From: Salibacterium lacus
GTDB taxonomy: Bacteria; Bacillota; Bacilli; Bacillales; Marinococcaceae
Direction of reading: 5' to 3'
Assembly (NCBI RefSeq): GCF_042684865.1
Contig: NZ_JBHUML010000006.1
Coordinates: 186,001 to 250,000 of the forward strand
Length of the DNA stretch: 64,000 nt
Of the stretch, positions 17,063 through 25,725 are shown piece after piece. Below the pieces are notes generated by a model that had not been told where the DNA came from, ran no database searches, and saw only the letters and a program-made list of their open reading frames with translations. Both the position numbers and the translations under genes were made by a program. The stretch's first letter is position 1; each line of letters begins with the position of its first letter.

Positions 17063-17875
17063 GTGATTGCAGATATGTACAAACGACGGGAAAAACTGGG
17101 GTATGTTCTCACAGCGGTCATTCTGCTGATTGCCGCTTTGTGGTTGTTGTATCAGCCATTTGAAACTGTGGGAGAGTGGCTGGAAATGCTCTGGTTCCTG
17201 CTTCCGCTCGGCATGGTTCTCTCCATCATTGCCACAAGCCGCTTCAACTATCATAAAGTGAAAGATAGCGTCATTCCCCCTTCCGAAAAACAACTGCCGG
17301 ACCTGCAGCACGTCGTCATTAAAAAAGATGCGGCGTTCGTTCCGCGGCTCCTGCTGTTTGAAAAGGACGGCGCGTTTATCGGCATGGTGAAGCCGCTCCA
17401 CCTGCCCTGGTGGATGGCGCCGCTCGGTCTGCTCGGTGAGTCAATACTCCACCTTCTACCTGTCACATACGGACTGGTTTTACATCATGGAAAAACCGCC
17501 TGTACCTTCCGGAAAACAGGCGGTTTCAAACGGGGGAAGGTCAGGATTTTCAATGAAGAAAAGGAAGAGACCGGCACGTACATACAAGAGGAGTGGAAAT
17601 CGTTCACCCAGATGAAAGGCTCGCTTTACGACGAGCACGGAGAAGAAAGAATTGCCTTAAAAACATCCGGATTTTCCGGCGATTTCAAGTGGTATGATGA
17701 AGAAGGCAGACGTTGGGCGTCCTTTTACAACGGTTGGTTTCCCCATGAATACACCAACCTCTTCCGGGACATGCAAAATGACATCGTAGCATTGTCCGAC
17801 GACCTGTCCCATCAGGATAAAATCCGGGTCATATCCGTCATCAGCTGGCTGTTTCTGGCACGGATCCAGCAGTAA
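17063..17875 (+). CDS. Hypothetical membrane protein
   Basis: About 270 residues. Two or three hydrophobic segments lie in the first 60 residues (LGYVLTAVILLIAALWLLY; LEMLWFLLPLGMVLSIIA); the rest is a soluble domain containing FTQMKGSLYDEHGEE and WASFYNGWFPHEYTNLF, which recalls lipid-scramblase/LURP-like beta proteins only loosely. GTG 17063 after GAGGGTGG is the best start; in-frame ATG at 17036 and 17075 are alternatives. Not recognised; stands alone after the cwlJ terminator. Confidence 0.6.
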   Translation: MIADMYKRREKLGYVLTAVILLIAALWLLYQPFETVGEWLEMLWFLLPLGMVLSIIATSRFNYHKVKDSVIPPSEKQLPDLQHVVIKKDAAFVPRLLLFEKDGAFIGMVKPLHLPWWMAPLGLLGESILHLLPVTYGLVLHHGKTACTFRKTGGFKRGKVRIFNEEKEETGTYIQEEWKSFTQMKGSLYDEHGEERIALKTSGFSGDFKWYDEEGRRWASFYNGWFPHEYTNLFRDMQNDIVALSDDLSHQDKIRVISVISWLFLARIQQ

Positions 17876-17938
17876 AAGACAGCCGCACACCCAGCTGAAC
17901 ACGGTACGAACTCATGGAAATCTTAAGCTTTAGTTGTA

Positions 17939-19162
17939 TTAACGGAAGGATATATTTTTTATCATCCCCATCGTTAAACCAGTCAGAGCTCTATGGAAAA
18001 AAGGCTCGTCATAAAATGGGTCTCCATTCACCGTAGTCGTTGTCTCTACATCTATCCGGGCAAGCCTTACAACCGCTTCGTCCCCGTTATTTTTCTCCTG
18101 CTGCGCGTCGCAGAAATCATGGACATTGTTATCCAGCCATTTCACATACTTGTCTTTTTCTTTGGTGCAGGAGAAAACCATAGGATACAAATAACCTATT
18201 TTATTTCCTTCCACCGCCGTACCGCCGTGATCATAATAATTTTCATGAATCACGCCGTCCCTTTCGTACGTTGTCTGAAAACCTTCCCACACAGCATCTG
18301 CTTCTTGTGTATATACAGAGTTGTTCTCTGCTTCGATGCTAGAAACGTCATAACAGTGCCCAAAAGCTATCTGGGCTTCTGACCAGGCGACCCACGAAGT
18401 ATAGCCTGCAGATACTGTGTTGGATAGTTCTCTGCCTCCTCCAATTTTATTCTCTCTTCCTTTACCGTCCATATGATCATAATCCATCGCCTTGATAAAA
18501 TCTCCTATTTCAACGATGCGGTCATACCCTCCATACCGTTTGTAGTCTTTCGGAACGCTTTCCCCATCATTCTCGAAAGCATGGTGCATTAAATACGAGT
18601 CCATCGCCAATGCTGCACCGTACAGAGAAATGATATTGATAGAAAACACCGGAAGATTCTCCGAAGCATTTCTATACTCCTGCGCTCTGACAATCTCTTG
18701 AAACGTTCCATAATCTCCATATGTGTCATTAATATAGACATCGGTCATTTCCGTCATCAAATCATCCTTTAACATCTCTGTTCTCTGTTGAGTATCCGGA
18801 TTATGATCCGATAACCTGGAAAAATTATAATACCTCATATAGATACAAGCCTGTGCCATAAGAGAAGCACTGGGCGAATTAAAAATACTGGTCCGCTCAT
18901 AATATTCATTCCCATCAGCCGTCACATTCCTGTAAACAAAATCAAAAGCATCTTCCAGCTGCGTTAACGCCTCATCTGCCACATGATGGTCCCCGTTGCT
19001 TCGTGCTTTATTTTCCAGAAGGGACAAAAACTGAATATCCATAGCGAAGCGCATGATCAACTCTCCGGTATGGCTGTCTTTCGTTTTTGATTTTTCAACA
19101 TGCTTTCCTTCTCTAAAATGTTCGATAAAGACTTTTCTTGCTGCTTCGTATGCGGTACCCAT
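17939..19162 (-). CDS. Large hypothetical protein, orphan-like
   Basis: A 407-residue soluble, acidic protein without signal peptide or membrane segments. Aromatic- and acid-rich helices (YMRYYNFSRLSDHNPD; GYTSWVAWSEAQIAFGHCYD; HENYYDHGGTAVEGNKIGYL) resemble the look of alpha/alpha-toroid proteins such as six-hairpin glycosidases, but no catalytic signature can be pointed to. The start at ATG 19162 has only a weak ribosome-binding site. The sequence looks richer in A+T than its neighbours, compatible with horizontal acquisition. Function unknown. Confidence 0.55.
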   Translation of the reverse strand: MGTAYEAARKVFIEHFREGKHVEKSKTKDSHTGELIMRFAMDIQFLSLLENKARSNGDHHVADEALTQLEDAFDFVYRNVTADGNEYYERTSIFNSPSASLMAQACIYMRYYNFSRLSDHNPDTQQRTEMLKDDLMTEMTDVYINDTYGDYGTFQEIVRAQEYRNASENLPVFSINIISLYGAALAMDSYLMHHAFENDGESVPKDYKRYGGYDRIVEIGDFIKAMDYDHMDGKGRENKIGGGRELSNTVSAGYTSWVAWSEAQIAFGHCYDVSSIEAENNSVYTQEADAVWEGFQTTYERDGVIHENYYDHGGTAVEGNKIGYLYPMVFSCTKEKDKYVKWLDNNVHDFCDAQQEKNNGDEAVVRLARIDVETTTTVNGDPFYDEPFFHRALTGLTMGMIKNISFR

Positions 19163-19334
19163 TCATTATCACGCCTTTATAAAGGTATAGCATAACTTGT
19201 TACAACCGTATAATCCCTCTTCACTCATTCCTTCCAATTTTATATGACTGTATGACTTTTCCTTATTCAGCCAATCCTTAAACGCTTAGATCATTACATC
19301 TGTGTGCGTTTTTGAAACATTCAGTTAAAAGAAA

Positions 19335-19362
19335 AAATCCGGACAATATCATCCGGATTTTT
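19335..19362 (-). terminator. Terminator of the alcohol dehydrogenase gene
   Basis: AAATCCGGA pairs with TCCGGATTT around an eight-base loop; on the minus strand it is followed by TTTTTTC. It separates the dehydrogenase from the large hypothetical gene. Confidence 0.8.
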
Positions 19363-19400
19363 CGTCTTCGTTTCTTCTTTAGATTCGATGCCCTGCATCG

Positions 19401-20432
19401 TTAAGGTCTGATCAGGACTTTCAGGGCTTCACGATTGTCCATGGCACGGTACCCTTCCGGCACGTCATCGAGGCCCATCGTTACGTCAAAGACGCGGCCG
19501 GGATTCAGGGTGCCATTGAGAATGTCCGGCAGCAGCTCGTCCATGTAGGCACGTGTCGGCGCCGGGCCTCCGGTCAGCGTAATGTTGCGGCCGAAAAAGC
19601 TGGCTCCAACAGGAGCATCGTTGTACTGCGGTGCTCCGACGCGGCTTATCACACCGCCGGAGCGGACGACACCGGCGCTCATTTCAAACGCGGGCATCAG
19701 GCCGACGCATTCGAGCACAACATGGGTGCCTTCCCCATTTGTGAGCTCACGCACTTTCGCAATGCCTTCTTCGCCGCGCTCGGCGACAACGTCTGTCGCG
19801 CCGAATTCGACACCGAGGTCGGTGCGTTCCTTGTGACGTCCCATTAGTATGATCTTCTCTGCCCCGAGTTTTTTCGCGGACAGTACAGCAAGAAGACCAA
19901 CTGCTCCGTCACCGATTACCGTGACGGTTGTATTCTCGTTCACGCCGCCCATGACTGCTGCATGATAACCGGTGCCGTATACGTCTGACAACGTCAGGAG
20001 AGATGGAATAAGAGGGGAGTCGTCTTCTATTTCATCAGGCAGTTTGAACATACTTCCCTGGGCCTGGGGGACATGAACGTATTCTGCCTGGCCGCCGCTC
20101 ATAAACCCTCCGTTCACGCACGATGTCGTCCATCCTTCCTGACAGTGCGGGCAGGTGTTATCGGCGTAGAAAAACGGCACAACGACGAGGTCGCCTTTCT
20201 CAAAGCCGGTTACGTCTTCTCCCAATTCTTCGATTCGGCCAAGTACTTCATGACCCATCGCTGCGCCTTCTCCGTGTTCATGGGATTCCATGTTGTGATA
20301 AGGATGCAGGTCAGTCCCGCAGATACAGGACGCCACCACTTTCAACACGCTGTCTGTCGGCTGCTGGACGCGTGGAACCGGTACGTCTTCCACACGTACG
20401 TCTCCTGCTTCATACATCTTATTTGTTTTCAT
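19401..20432 (-). CDS. Zinc-dependent alcohol dehydrogenase (MDR family)
   Basis: A 343-residue medium-chain dehydrogenase/reductase. Catalytic zinc ligands are in CICGTD (about residue 38) and the GHE motif in GAAMGHEVLGRIEELG; the NAD(P)-binding Rossmann segment VTVIGDGAVGLLAVL is near 170. The structural zinc lobe reads ADNTCPHCQEGWTTSC: three cysteines remain and the first of the usual four is Asp. It oxidises alcohols or reduces aldehydes; substrate unknown. GGTGGAG precedes ATG 20432. Divergent from the sigO operon. Confidence 0.88.
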   Translation of the reverse strand: MKTNKMYEAGDVRVEDVPVPRVQQPTDSVLKVVASCICGTDLHPYHNMESHEHGEGAAMGHEVLGRIEELGEDVTGFEKGDLVVVPFFYADNTCPHCQEGWTTSCVNGGFMSGGQAEYVHVPQAQGSMFKLPDEIEDDSPLIPSLLTLSDVYGTGYHAAVMGGVNENTTVTVIGDGAVGLLAVLSAKKLGAEKIILMGRHKERTDLGVEFGATDVVAERGEEGIAKVRELTNGEGTHVVLECVGLMPAFEMSAGVVRSGGVISRVGAPQYNDAPVGASFFGRNITLTGGPAPTRAYMDELLPDILNGTLNPGRVFDVTMGLDDVPEGYRAMDNREALKVLIRP

Positions 20433-20652
20433 GTGTATTCTCCACCTTTTTTACGTTGTGCGGCAGCCAGCATCATTACTGCCCCGTATACACAATGTAG
20501 CACAAACCTTACGGATCTATCAGTTTTCAAAACTGCGGCAGATCCGGAGTACGCCTCCTCTTCTCCTTCTTTTTTCGCAGGACGATGCCATGAACCTGGA
20601 GAAATATTCTTGTTTCCTTTTGCATTCAGAGGGCTTTTCTGTTTTAATATAA

Positions 20653-20664
20653 GAACAAACGTTC
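20653..20664. promoter_or_regulatory. LexA-like box upstream of sigO
   Basis: GAACAAACGTTC is a GAAC-N4-GTTC palindrome, the core of the Bacillus SOS box; with its flanks it agrees with CGAACRNRYGTTYC (read on the minus strand) at about 12 of 14 positions. It lies 70 bases before sigO and 220 bases before the divergent dehydrogenase. Occupancy is unproven. Confidence 0.4.
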
Positions 20665-20734
20665 GATTTTATGGTTGTTTTTCACGCGGATTCCTGTCTT
20701 TTGATGGGGAGACGAAAGGAAAGGAGGACACAGC

Positions 20735-21355
20735 ATGGAACACGTACCATCCGGATTGTACGGCCGCTGCCGCAGGCTTGATCAATTCATTGCGGATCAC
20801 CCTGCGCTCTGGGAGCATTCTGTGATGCAGCAGTTCCTCCAGGATGAGCACCGCCGGGAACAGCTCATTCAGGCGGTTTGTGCTCCGACACCAGAAAACC
20901 GGGAAGCACTCGATAAAGTGTTCGCTTCCTTTTACACAGAAGTCAGGTTTACATCCTATATATTGAAAACGCTGCACTGGAAGGCAGTCCGATATGATCA
21001 GAAGCGGCAGCGCAGGACACGGCAGCAGCCTCTAATAATGGACAAACCTCTGAACCCGGACCAGCCGGAAACGATAATAGATTCTTTTGTATCAACCAAC
21101 ACACCGGAGCCGGAAAGATGGCTGCCGGAAAAAGCACAAGATCTCCGGCAGTGTATCGGCGATGCTTTCCTTTATAAAGCCTTGAGCCAACTCACGGATC
21201 ACCAGTATGCCGTGCTTCACAAGAAGTTTTTAGAAGAAAAAACCAATAAAGCCATTGCCGGCGAGTGGAACATTTCCCCGCAGGCCGTCTACAAGACCAA
21301 ACAGGCTGCGCTTTCGAAATTGAGATCGTTCATGGAAGGGGGAAGGAACACATGA
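20735..21355 (+). CDS. sigO: SigO-like RNA polymerase sigma factor subunit
   Basis: A 206-residue protein whose C-terminal part (ALSQLTDHQYAVLHKKFLEE, then NKAIAGEWNISPQAVYKTKQ) is a sigma-70 region 4 helix-turn-helix; a canonical region 2 is missing. This split architecture, with the region-2-like partner RsoA two genes downstream and the small YvrJ protein between, is the B. subtilis SigO (YvrI)-RsoA (YvrHa) system, which responds to acid stress and drives its own operon and oxalate decarboxylase. AAGGAGG precedes ATG 20735. Its stop overlaps yvrJ (ATGA). No oxalate decarboxylase gene is in the window. Confidence 0.85.
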   Translation: MEHVPSGLYGRCRRLDQFIADHPALWEHSVMQQFLQDEHRREQLIQAVCAPTPENREALDKVFASFYTEVRFTSYILKTLHWKAVRYDQKRQRRTRQQPLIMDKPLNPDQPETIIDSFVSTNTPEPERWLPEKAQDLRQCIGDAFLYKALSQLTDHQYAVLHKKFLEEKTNKAIAGEWNISPQAVYKTKQAALSKLRSFMEGGRNT

Positions 21356-21513
21356 TGAATGTGTTGAACGCGGCAGGTTTTATGCAGATGCTTGCCAACG
21401 TCGGATTTCCGATTGTCATGACGTTTTACCTGCTGTTCCGGTTCGAAAAACGATTGGAAAGTATAGAAAAAACATTGAAGAGAAACAAGGAAAACAGGAG
21501 GAATAATGAGTGA
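21352..21513 (+). CDS. yvrJ: YvrJ family small membrane protein
   Basis: A 53-residue protein with one membrane segment containing the YvrJ hallmark NVGFPIVMTFYLLFRFE, followed by a basic helical tail (KRLESIEKTLKRNKENRR). Function unknown; in B. subtilis yvrJ belongs to the SigO regulon and lies beside the sigO-rsoA genes. ATG 21352 overlaps the sigO stop by four bases, and the stop overlaps the GTG of rsoA by four bases, so all three are translationally coupled. ATG 21355 is an alternative start. Confidence 0.85.
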   Translation: MMNVLNAAGFMQMLANVGFPIVMTFYLLFRFEKRLESIEKTLKRNKENRRNNE

Positions 21514-21749
21514 CCATTACACTGCCCCTTATTCAGGAAGCAAGAACACACGATGAAAAAGCCATTCAACGCATCGTCGACCAGTTTGAACCATTTATGG
21601 AACAGTGCCTCGCGCAGACGCACGCTCACGAAAGAGAAGATCTGCGCCAGGACCTTCGGTTATCCTGTATAGAGAGCATTCATTCATTTGGAAGTATGAA
21701 TGCTCCTGGTTTTTTCACATTCTGCAAGGATTTCAATACAAGAAAATAA
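21510..21749 (+). CDS. rsoA: RsoA-like sigma co-factor (region 2 subunit)
   Basis: A 79-residue protein, the same length as B. subtilis RsoA. AIQRIVDQFEPFMEQCLA and EREDLRQDLRLSCIESIHSF resemble sigma region 2.1-2.2 helices. RsoA supplies the region-2 function (core binding, -10 recognition) missing from SigO; both are needed for transcription. Start is GTG 21510 with AGGAGG eight bases upstream, overlapping the yvrJ stop as GTGA. It ends 26 bases before the convergent DUF2252 gene. Confidence 0.8.
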   Translation: MTITLPLIQEARTHDEKAIQRIVDQFEPFMEQCLAQTHAHEREDLRQDLRLSCIESIHSFGSMNAPGFFTFCKDFNTRK

Positions 21750-21774
21750 CGCAGAACGATAAAAGTTTACAACG

Positions 21775-23130
21775 TCACTCTGCGGTCTCAAAATCGAAAT
21801 ACTCATCCAGCCATTCGTTAAACAACTCATGGTCCTGCTCCACGCGCTCTTTGTAGAATTTGGACCATAGCTGAAGTTCTTTGATAAATCCTTCCTTGTC
21901 ATCACCAATGGCTTTTAGAATTTCATTTTCGCTGTGATAGTCCAGAATGTGATTCTCGATATCGCCATCAGCGCGGGAATGGATTTTGGCGGCAATTTCA
22001 CCCATGGTTTTCAGCGTTTTATCCACGTCATCATACTCCTGCAGATGCTTCTCCTTCAGATCTTTTTCGTATGGAGAACGCTCGCGCACATAAAAGTCGC
22101 GGTTCTGCATGGTGAAGTAACCTAAATACGGGTCAGCCATATGATGCATCGCCTGCTGGGTAACGATGACGCGCTCCCCTTGATGCTTGTGGGCGGTCCA
22201 AAACTGCTCGTCATACGGGAAAAAGTAAGCCGGAACAGGGGTGCGCGCTTCTTTTGCCTCCAGGATCACATCATCTTCATGTTCCTTATCGTGCGTTCCT
22301 TCTATTAAAATATAGAAACGCTTCAAGCCGGTGGAGCCGATCCCGGCACCTGACTTTTTCACGATATCCTTTATTTCATAATGATCCTCATGTTGAAGAC
22401 TTTCTTCCGCCACACTTTGAATGTACTGCTCCCAGACTTCATTTATTTCCTTCCACTCATTATCAGAAACAGGATCAAGCTTCGTATGTTCACGGTCAAA
22501 CACACGGTTTCCGTTTTCATCCACGGTTGTCTGCTTGTCCAGTTCATGCGTCGCTTTGCGTTCTTCGAGCTTCTTCAATGCTTTCTTGATGGCGCTCTTC
22601 GTGTTGTCTACGGTAAAGCGCGTCGTCACGGGATCCTCTTTATCTTTTGTGAATTTCTTGATCTGCTTGTAATACGACTTCGCAAACCGTTCAACCAGCG
22701 CATCCCGTTCCTTTTCATTAAAACCCTGCTGCGCGGCAAACAGGCGGATACTTACCACCATGCGCAGCACATCGTACAGGTAGGAACCAAGATACCCTTC
22801 GTCAAAGTCATCAACGTCGAATACAATGTCGCCTTCCTCATTTTGAAACGCGCTGAAGTTATCAAAATGAAGATCTCCCATAATCCACGTCGGCTTATCT
22901 TCCGGGGTATGATAGAAAAAAGGAATATTGGTCACATCATAATAGAAAAGATAGGCACTTCCTCGGAAAAAGCTGAACGGATCTTCCTTCATCTTATCGT
23001 ACTTCGCCTTCCGGTCCGCGTTACTCAAATTCATAATCTCCGCATCGAACTGTTCCAGAATCGTATGCAGGGTTTGCTTCCGCAGGTATCTCTTCGTATC
23101 CTTAATACGTGTCACCGCATTCTCAACCAT
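21775..23130 (-). CDS. DUF2252 family protein (kinase-like fold)
   Basis: About 451 residues. The segments WIMGDLHFDNFSAFQNEEG and IVFDVDDFDEGYLGSYLYD are the DUF2252 signatures and look like the catalytic HxD/N and metal-binding DFD pieces of aminoglycoside-phosphotransferase-like kinases, so a small-molecule kinase role is a family-level guess. The rest is highly charged and helical. AAGGAGG lies eight bases before ATG 23130 (a GTG three bases earlier is also possible). Monocistronic, convergent with the sigO operon. Confidence 0.85.
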   Translation of the reverse strand: MVENAVTRIKDTKRYLRKQTLHTILEQFDAEIMNLSNADRKAKYDKMKEDPFSFFRGSAYLFYYDVTNIPFFYHTPEDKPTWIMGDLHFDNFSAFQNEEGDIVFDVDDFDEGYLGSYLYDVLRMVVSIRLFAAQQGFNEKERDALVERFAKSYYKQIKKFTKDKEDPVTTRFTVDNTKSAIKKALKKLEERKATHELDKQTTVDENGNRVFDREHTKLDPVSDNEWKEINEVWEQYIQSVAEESLQHEDHYEIKDIVKKSGAGIGSTGLKRFYILIEGTHDKEHEDDVILEAKEARTPVPAYFFPYDEQFWTAHKHQGERVIVTQQAMHHMADPYLGYFTMQNRDFYVRERSPYEKDLKEKHLQEYDDVDKTLKTMGEIAAKIHSRADGDIENHILDYHSENEILKAIGDDKEGFIKELQLWSKFYKERVEQDHELFNEWLDEYFDFETAE

Positions 23131-23209
23131 CACATCGTCCTCCTTACTTTATGGCAATATACTAGTAAACATGGTTGAATACAATATGTTCAGTCTTTGA
23201 GCACAGCAA

Positions 23210-23225
23210 TGTTTCACGTGAAACA
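23210..23225. other. parS centromere site (perfect)
   Basis: TGTTTCACGTGAAACA is a perfect 16-bp copy of the ParB/Spo0J binding site. It is intergenic. Identical sequence occurs at 62197-62212 and a one-mismatch copy at 39842-39857. ParB loads here and spreads for origin segregation and SMC recruitment. Confidence 0.93.
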
Positions 23226-23445
23226 TTGCTGGTAGTGAAACGATATCCCTCCGTTATTCGTCTAATAGGGGTGGAATATTTAGTTATACTGGACCTTTTT
23301 TTCAAACAGATGACACATGGATTAAGTCTAAATAACGGTTTATGCTGTACCTTCTCCCTCTGCTTTTCCTGATTTATAATGAGGACATAAACATATATTG
23401 GTACTATTCAGCCTTCATCCAGGCTGCTAAAAGGTGTGAAAAATC

Positions 23446-23949
23446 ATGACTTCTAATAAAATACTGAAATGGCTCCTTCCGTTTATCGTAATAGGTGCCG
23501 GTGCGGCGGCTGTCTACTTTTTCACCACTCCCACGTTCAGCCACGATTACAAACAACTGACGGAACGGGTGGAAGTGGGAATGAAATACACAGACCCGGC
23601 AGAACAAACGGTTTACTTTCAGCCTTATATCGAAAACCCAAACCCTTCTTCGGATATCACCCTGACATACAGCGCCGACTTCATGTCCGTTGCCGTACTT
23701 GATGAACACGGCAATGTCATTAAAGATTCGGTATCGGCCCCTGAAAATAAGAACGAGAGTGCAGCAAACAGTCTGCAGACAACCCTGCAGCCGGGTGAAC
23801 AGGAACAGAACACCAACTATTATAAAGTCCGCCTCCCGGACGAGGCACAACGCCTGCAGGTGACATTTACAGGTCAAGTGAAAGATGAATTCGGCATGGA
23901 TAAGGTGGACGAAAGCATAGAAATAAACATCAACCACCTTACAATGTAA
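23446..23949 (+). CDS. Hypothetical membrane-anchored protein
   Basis: A 167-residue protein with one N-terminal membrane anchor (LLPFIVIGAGAAAVYFF) and an extracytoplasmic, acidic, beta-rich domain (ITLTYSADFMSVAVLDEHGN; LQVTFTGQVKDEFGMDKVDE). No lipobox cysteine. The domain has the look of FxLYD/BsuPI-type beta sandwiches but I do not recognise a family. AAAGGTG precedes the ATG. A hairpin with AGCAG/CTGCT arms and a T-run follows at 23953-23994. Confidence 0.55.
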   Translation: MTSNKILKWLLPFIVIGAGAAAVYFFTTPTFSHDYKQLTERVEVGMKYTDPAEQTVYFQPYIENPNPSSDITLTYSADFMSVAVLDEHGNVIKDSVSAPENKNESAANSLQTTLQPGEQEQNTNYYKVRLPDEAQRLQVTFTGQVKDEFGMDKVDESIEININHLTM

Positions 23950-24103
23950 GAAAAGCAGGGAGTCGTCCACACGCGTTACCCGCTGCTTTTTTTCCTCAGG
24001 AAAAAGCTGTACTTTTCCCTGAACCCTCATAACCTGATATAATAAGAACAGACTGGTTATGTTCGTATAACAGCGAAATGATAATGTGCGGGTGTGATAC
24101 CAC

Positions 24104-25060
24104 ATGAAAAAAAGAATCTTTATTTTACTTGGTCTCGTTTTTTTATTAATGCTTCCCTCGGGAGCTTGGTTTGTAAGCTCTTCTCTTTCAGATGCCGGTT
24201 CTGACCACGCACTTTCCGATTCAGCTGCCAACTCCTCCAAAACGCAGCAGGAAGATACTGCCGTCTCCTCCACCGGCACCGGTACACCTTCAAATGAAGA
24301 TGACAAACGTCCCTTCGAACAAGGCATTCAGGAAGCGGTGGCTTCTGTGGTAAATGAGACACGCAGTCTTTTCATTTCCTCGGATCTGCACATCACAGCT
24401 GTCGGTGACTCCCTGACAAAAGGTACCGGCGATTCCTCCAGCAGCGGCGGCTATGTCGGTATTCTGAAAGACTCGCTGGAAAAAAGTGTCCCGGATGCTT
24501 CCATCCGCGTGCAGAATTACGGGAAGAAGGGGAACCGCAGCGACCAGATCCTGGAGCGTCTGAATAAACCGAACATTTCATCATCTATTCGTGAATCGGA
24601 TATTATTCTTCTTACAGTCGGGGCCAACGACATTATGAAAATTGTCAGATCCAACGCAACCGACCTCACCTATGAAGTATTTGAAAAAGAAAAAGACCCC
24701 TATGAACAGAGACTCACCTCGATTTTCGAACAAATCCGTGAAGCAAATGGAGATGCTGCCATTTACCTTCTGGGGCTGTACAATCCATTTAACATGTACT
24801 TTTCTGATATTCCAGAGCTTGACCAAATTATCACAGACTGGAACATGATCGGAAGAAGCGTCGTGAACGAACAGGAAAATGCCGCATTTATTCCAATCAG
24901 AGGCATTTTCCAGTACGCAGGACCCGGATACTATTCGGAAGATAAATTTCACCCGAATCAAAGGGGATATGCTTCTATGGCCGACCGGGTGCTTGATTAT
25001 ATCGAACCTGATTTGGAAGAATACCAGAGTGGAACAGATGGGGAGAACAGCAATGACTAG
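24104..25060 (+). CDS. ypmR: SGNH/GDSL-type esterase YpmR
   Basis: A 318-residue exported or membrane-anchored hydrolase. N-terminal hydrophobic segment (IFILLGLVFLLMLPSGAWF), a Ser/Thr/Asp-rich linker to about residue 95, then the SGNH domain: block I AVGDSLTKGTGD (nucleophile Ser), block III GANDI, and block V FHPNQRGY (catalytic Asp/His region). Substrate unknown; YpmR homologues are putative lipases/esterases. GGGTGTGAT precedes the ATG. The ypmS start lies inside its last codons, as in the B. subtilis ypmR-ypmS pair. Confidence 0.88.
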   Translation: MKKRIFILLGLVFLLMLPSGAWFVSSSLSDAGSDHALSDSAANSSKTQQEDTAVSSTGTGTPSNEDDKRPFEQGIQEAVASVVNETRSLFISSDLHITAVGDSLTKGTGDSSSSGGYVGILKDSLEKSVPDASIRVQNYGKKGNRSDQILERLNKPNISSSIRESDIILLTVGANDIMKIVRSNATDLTYEVFEKEKDPYEQRLTSIFEQIREANGDAAIYLLGLYNPFNMYFSDIPELDQIITDWNMIGRSVVNEQENAAFIPIRGIFQYAGPGYYSEDKFHPNQRGYASMADRVLDYIEPDLEEYQSGTDGENSND

Positions 25061-25694
25061 CACAAACCGCAGGAAAACAGTATGGAAATGGTTATTTTTA
25101 TCCCTGTTTACTATTAACCTGGGGGTCTTTCTCTGGTTGTTTCTTGTTCTGAATGCCCCCCCTTCCGACCCTGTTTCCCGGTCTTCCGGAGAAATCGAAG
25201 AACAAGATGTAGCTTTCACGATTGAATCAGACAAGGAAAATCTGAATCAATTAATCGAAGAGTATATAAGCAGGCTTCCCCAGAACGAAAATGTATCCTA
25301 CAGCGTGGATTTAAACAGTACTGTGGAATTATCCGGCTCTGTCAAAGCTTTCAATCAGCAGATTCCCGCAACGGTGAATCTGATCCCTGAAGTGCAGACA
25401 AATGGTGATCTCATTTTGAAGCAGGATTCCATACGGCTGGGAAGACTGCAGCTCCCAAACAGCCGGGTTCTCCAATATATTAAACAAAACTATGAAATGC
25501 CTGAATGGATTCGTGTTCATCCGTCACGTGAGAATATTTACGTTGCTGTAACAGAGATCAGCCACAGCAGCATTCAAGTGAGAGCAGAACAGTTTGATCT
25601 CCAGAATAATGAAATTTCTTTCAGTGTTCATGCACCCTATGAGCGCCTTCCCTTTAATCAGAATACCATTATGAACTATTTTCAGTCCGGTTGA
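25053..25694 (+). CDS. ypmS: YpmS-like DUF2140 membrane protein
   Basis: A 213-residue protein with one N-terminal membrane anchor (WLFLSLFTINLGVFLWLF) and an extracytoplasmic domain of DUF2140 type, as in B. subtilis YpmS; function unknown. ATG 25053 overlaps the ypmR stop by eight bases and follows GGGGAG. An in-frame ATG well upstream lies inside ypmR and is not used. Conserved pairing with the esterase suggests a joint envelope role. Confidence 0.85.
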   Translation: MTSTNRRKTVWKWLFLSLFTINLGVFLWLFLVLNAPPSDPVSRSSGEIEEQDVAFTIESDKENLNQLIEEYISRLPQNENVSYSVDLNSTVELSGSVKAFNQQIPATVNLIPEVQTNGDLILKQDSIRLGRLQLPNSRVLQYIKQNYEMPEWIRVHPSRENIYVAVTEISHSSIQVRAEQFDLQNNEISFSVHAPYERLPFNQNTIMNYFQSG

Positions 25695-25725
25695 CCGTTG
25701 ATGACGAAGAAAGAAGGGAATCATT

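Noticed and set aside
20073..20825. A 250-codon plus-strand frame over the alcohol dehydrogenase and into sigO
   Set aside because: Overlaps two genes with strong family signatures in other frames; not coding.
22381..23178. A 265-codon plus-strand frame opposite the DUF2252 gene
   Set aside because: Antisense shadow of a clearly recognised gene, without own start signals.
23150..23445. Searching for an integration or phage attachment site around the intergenic palindrome
   Set aside because: The palindrome is an exact parS; no integrase or duplicated att core is nearby.
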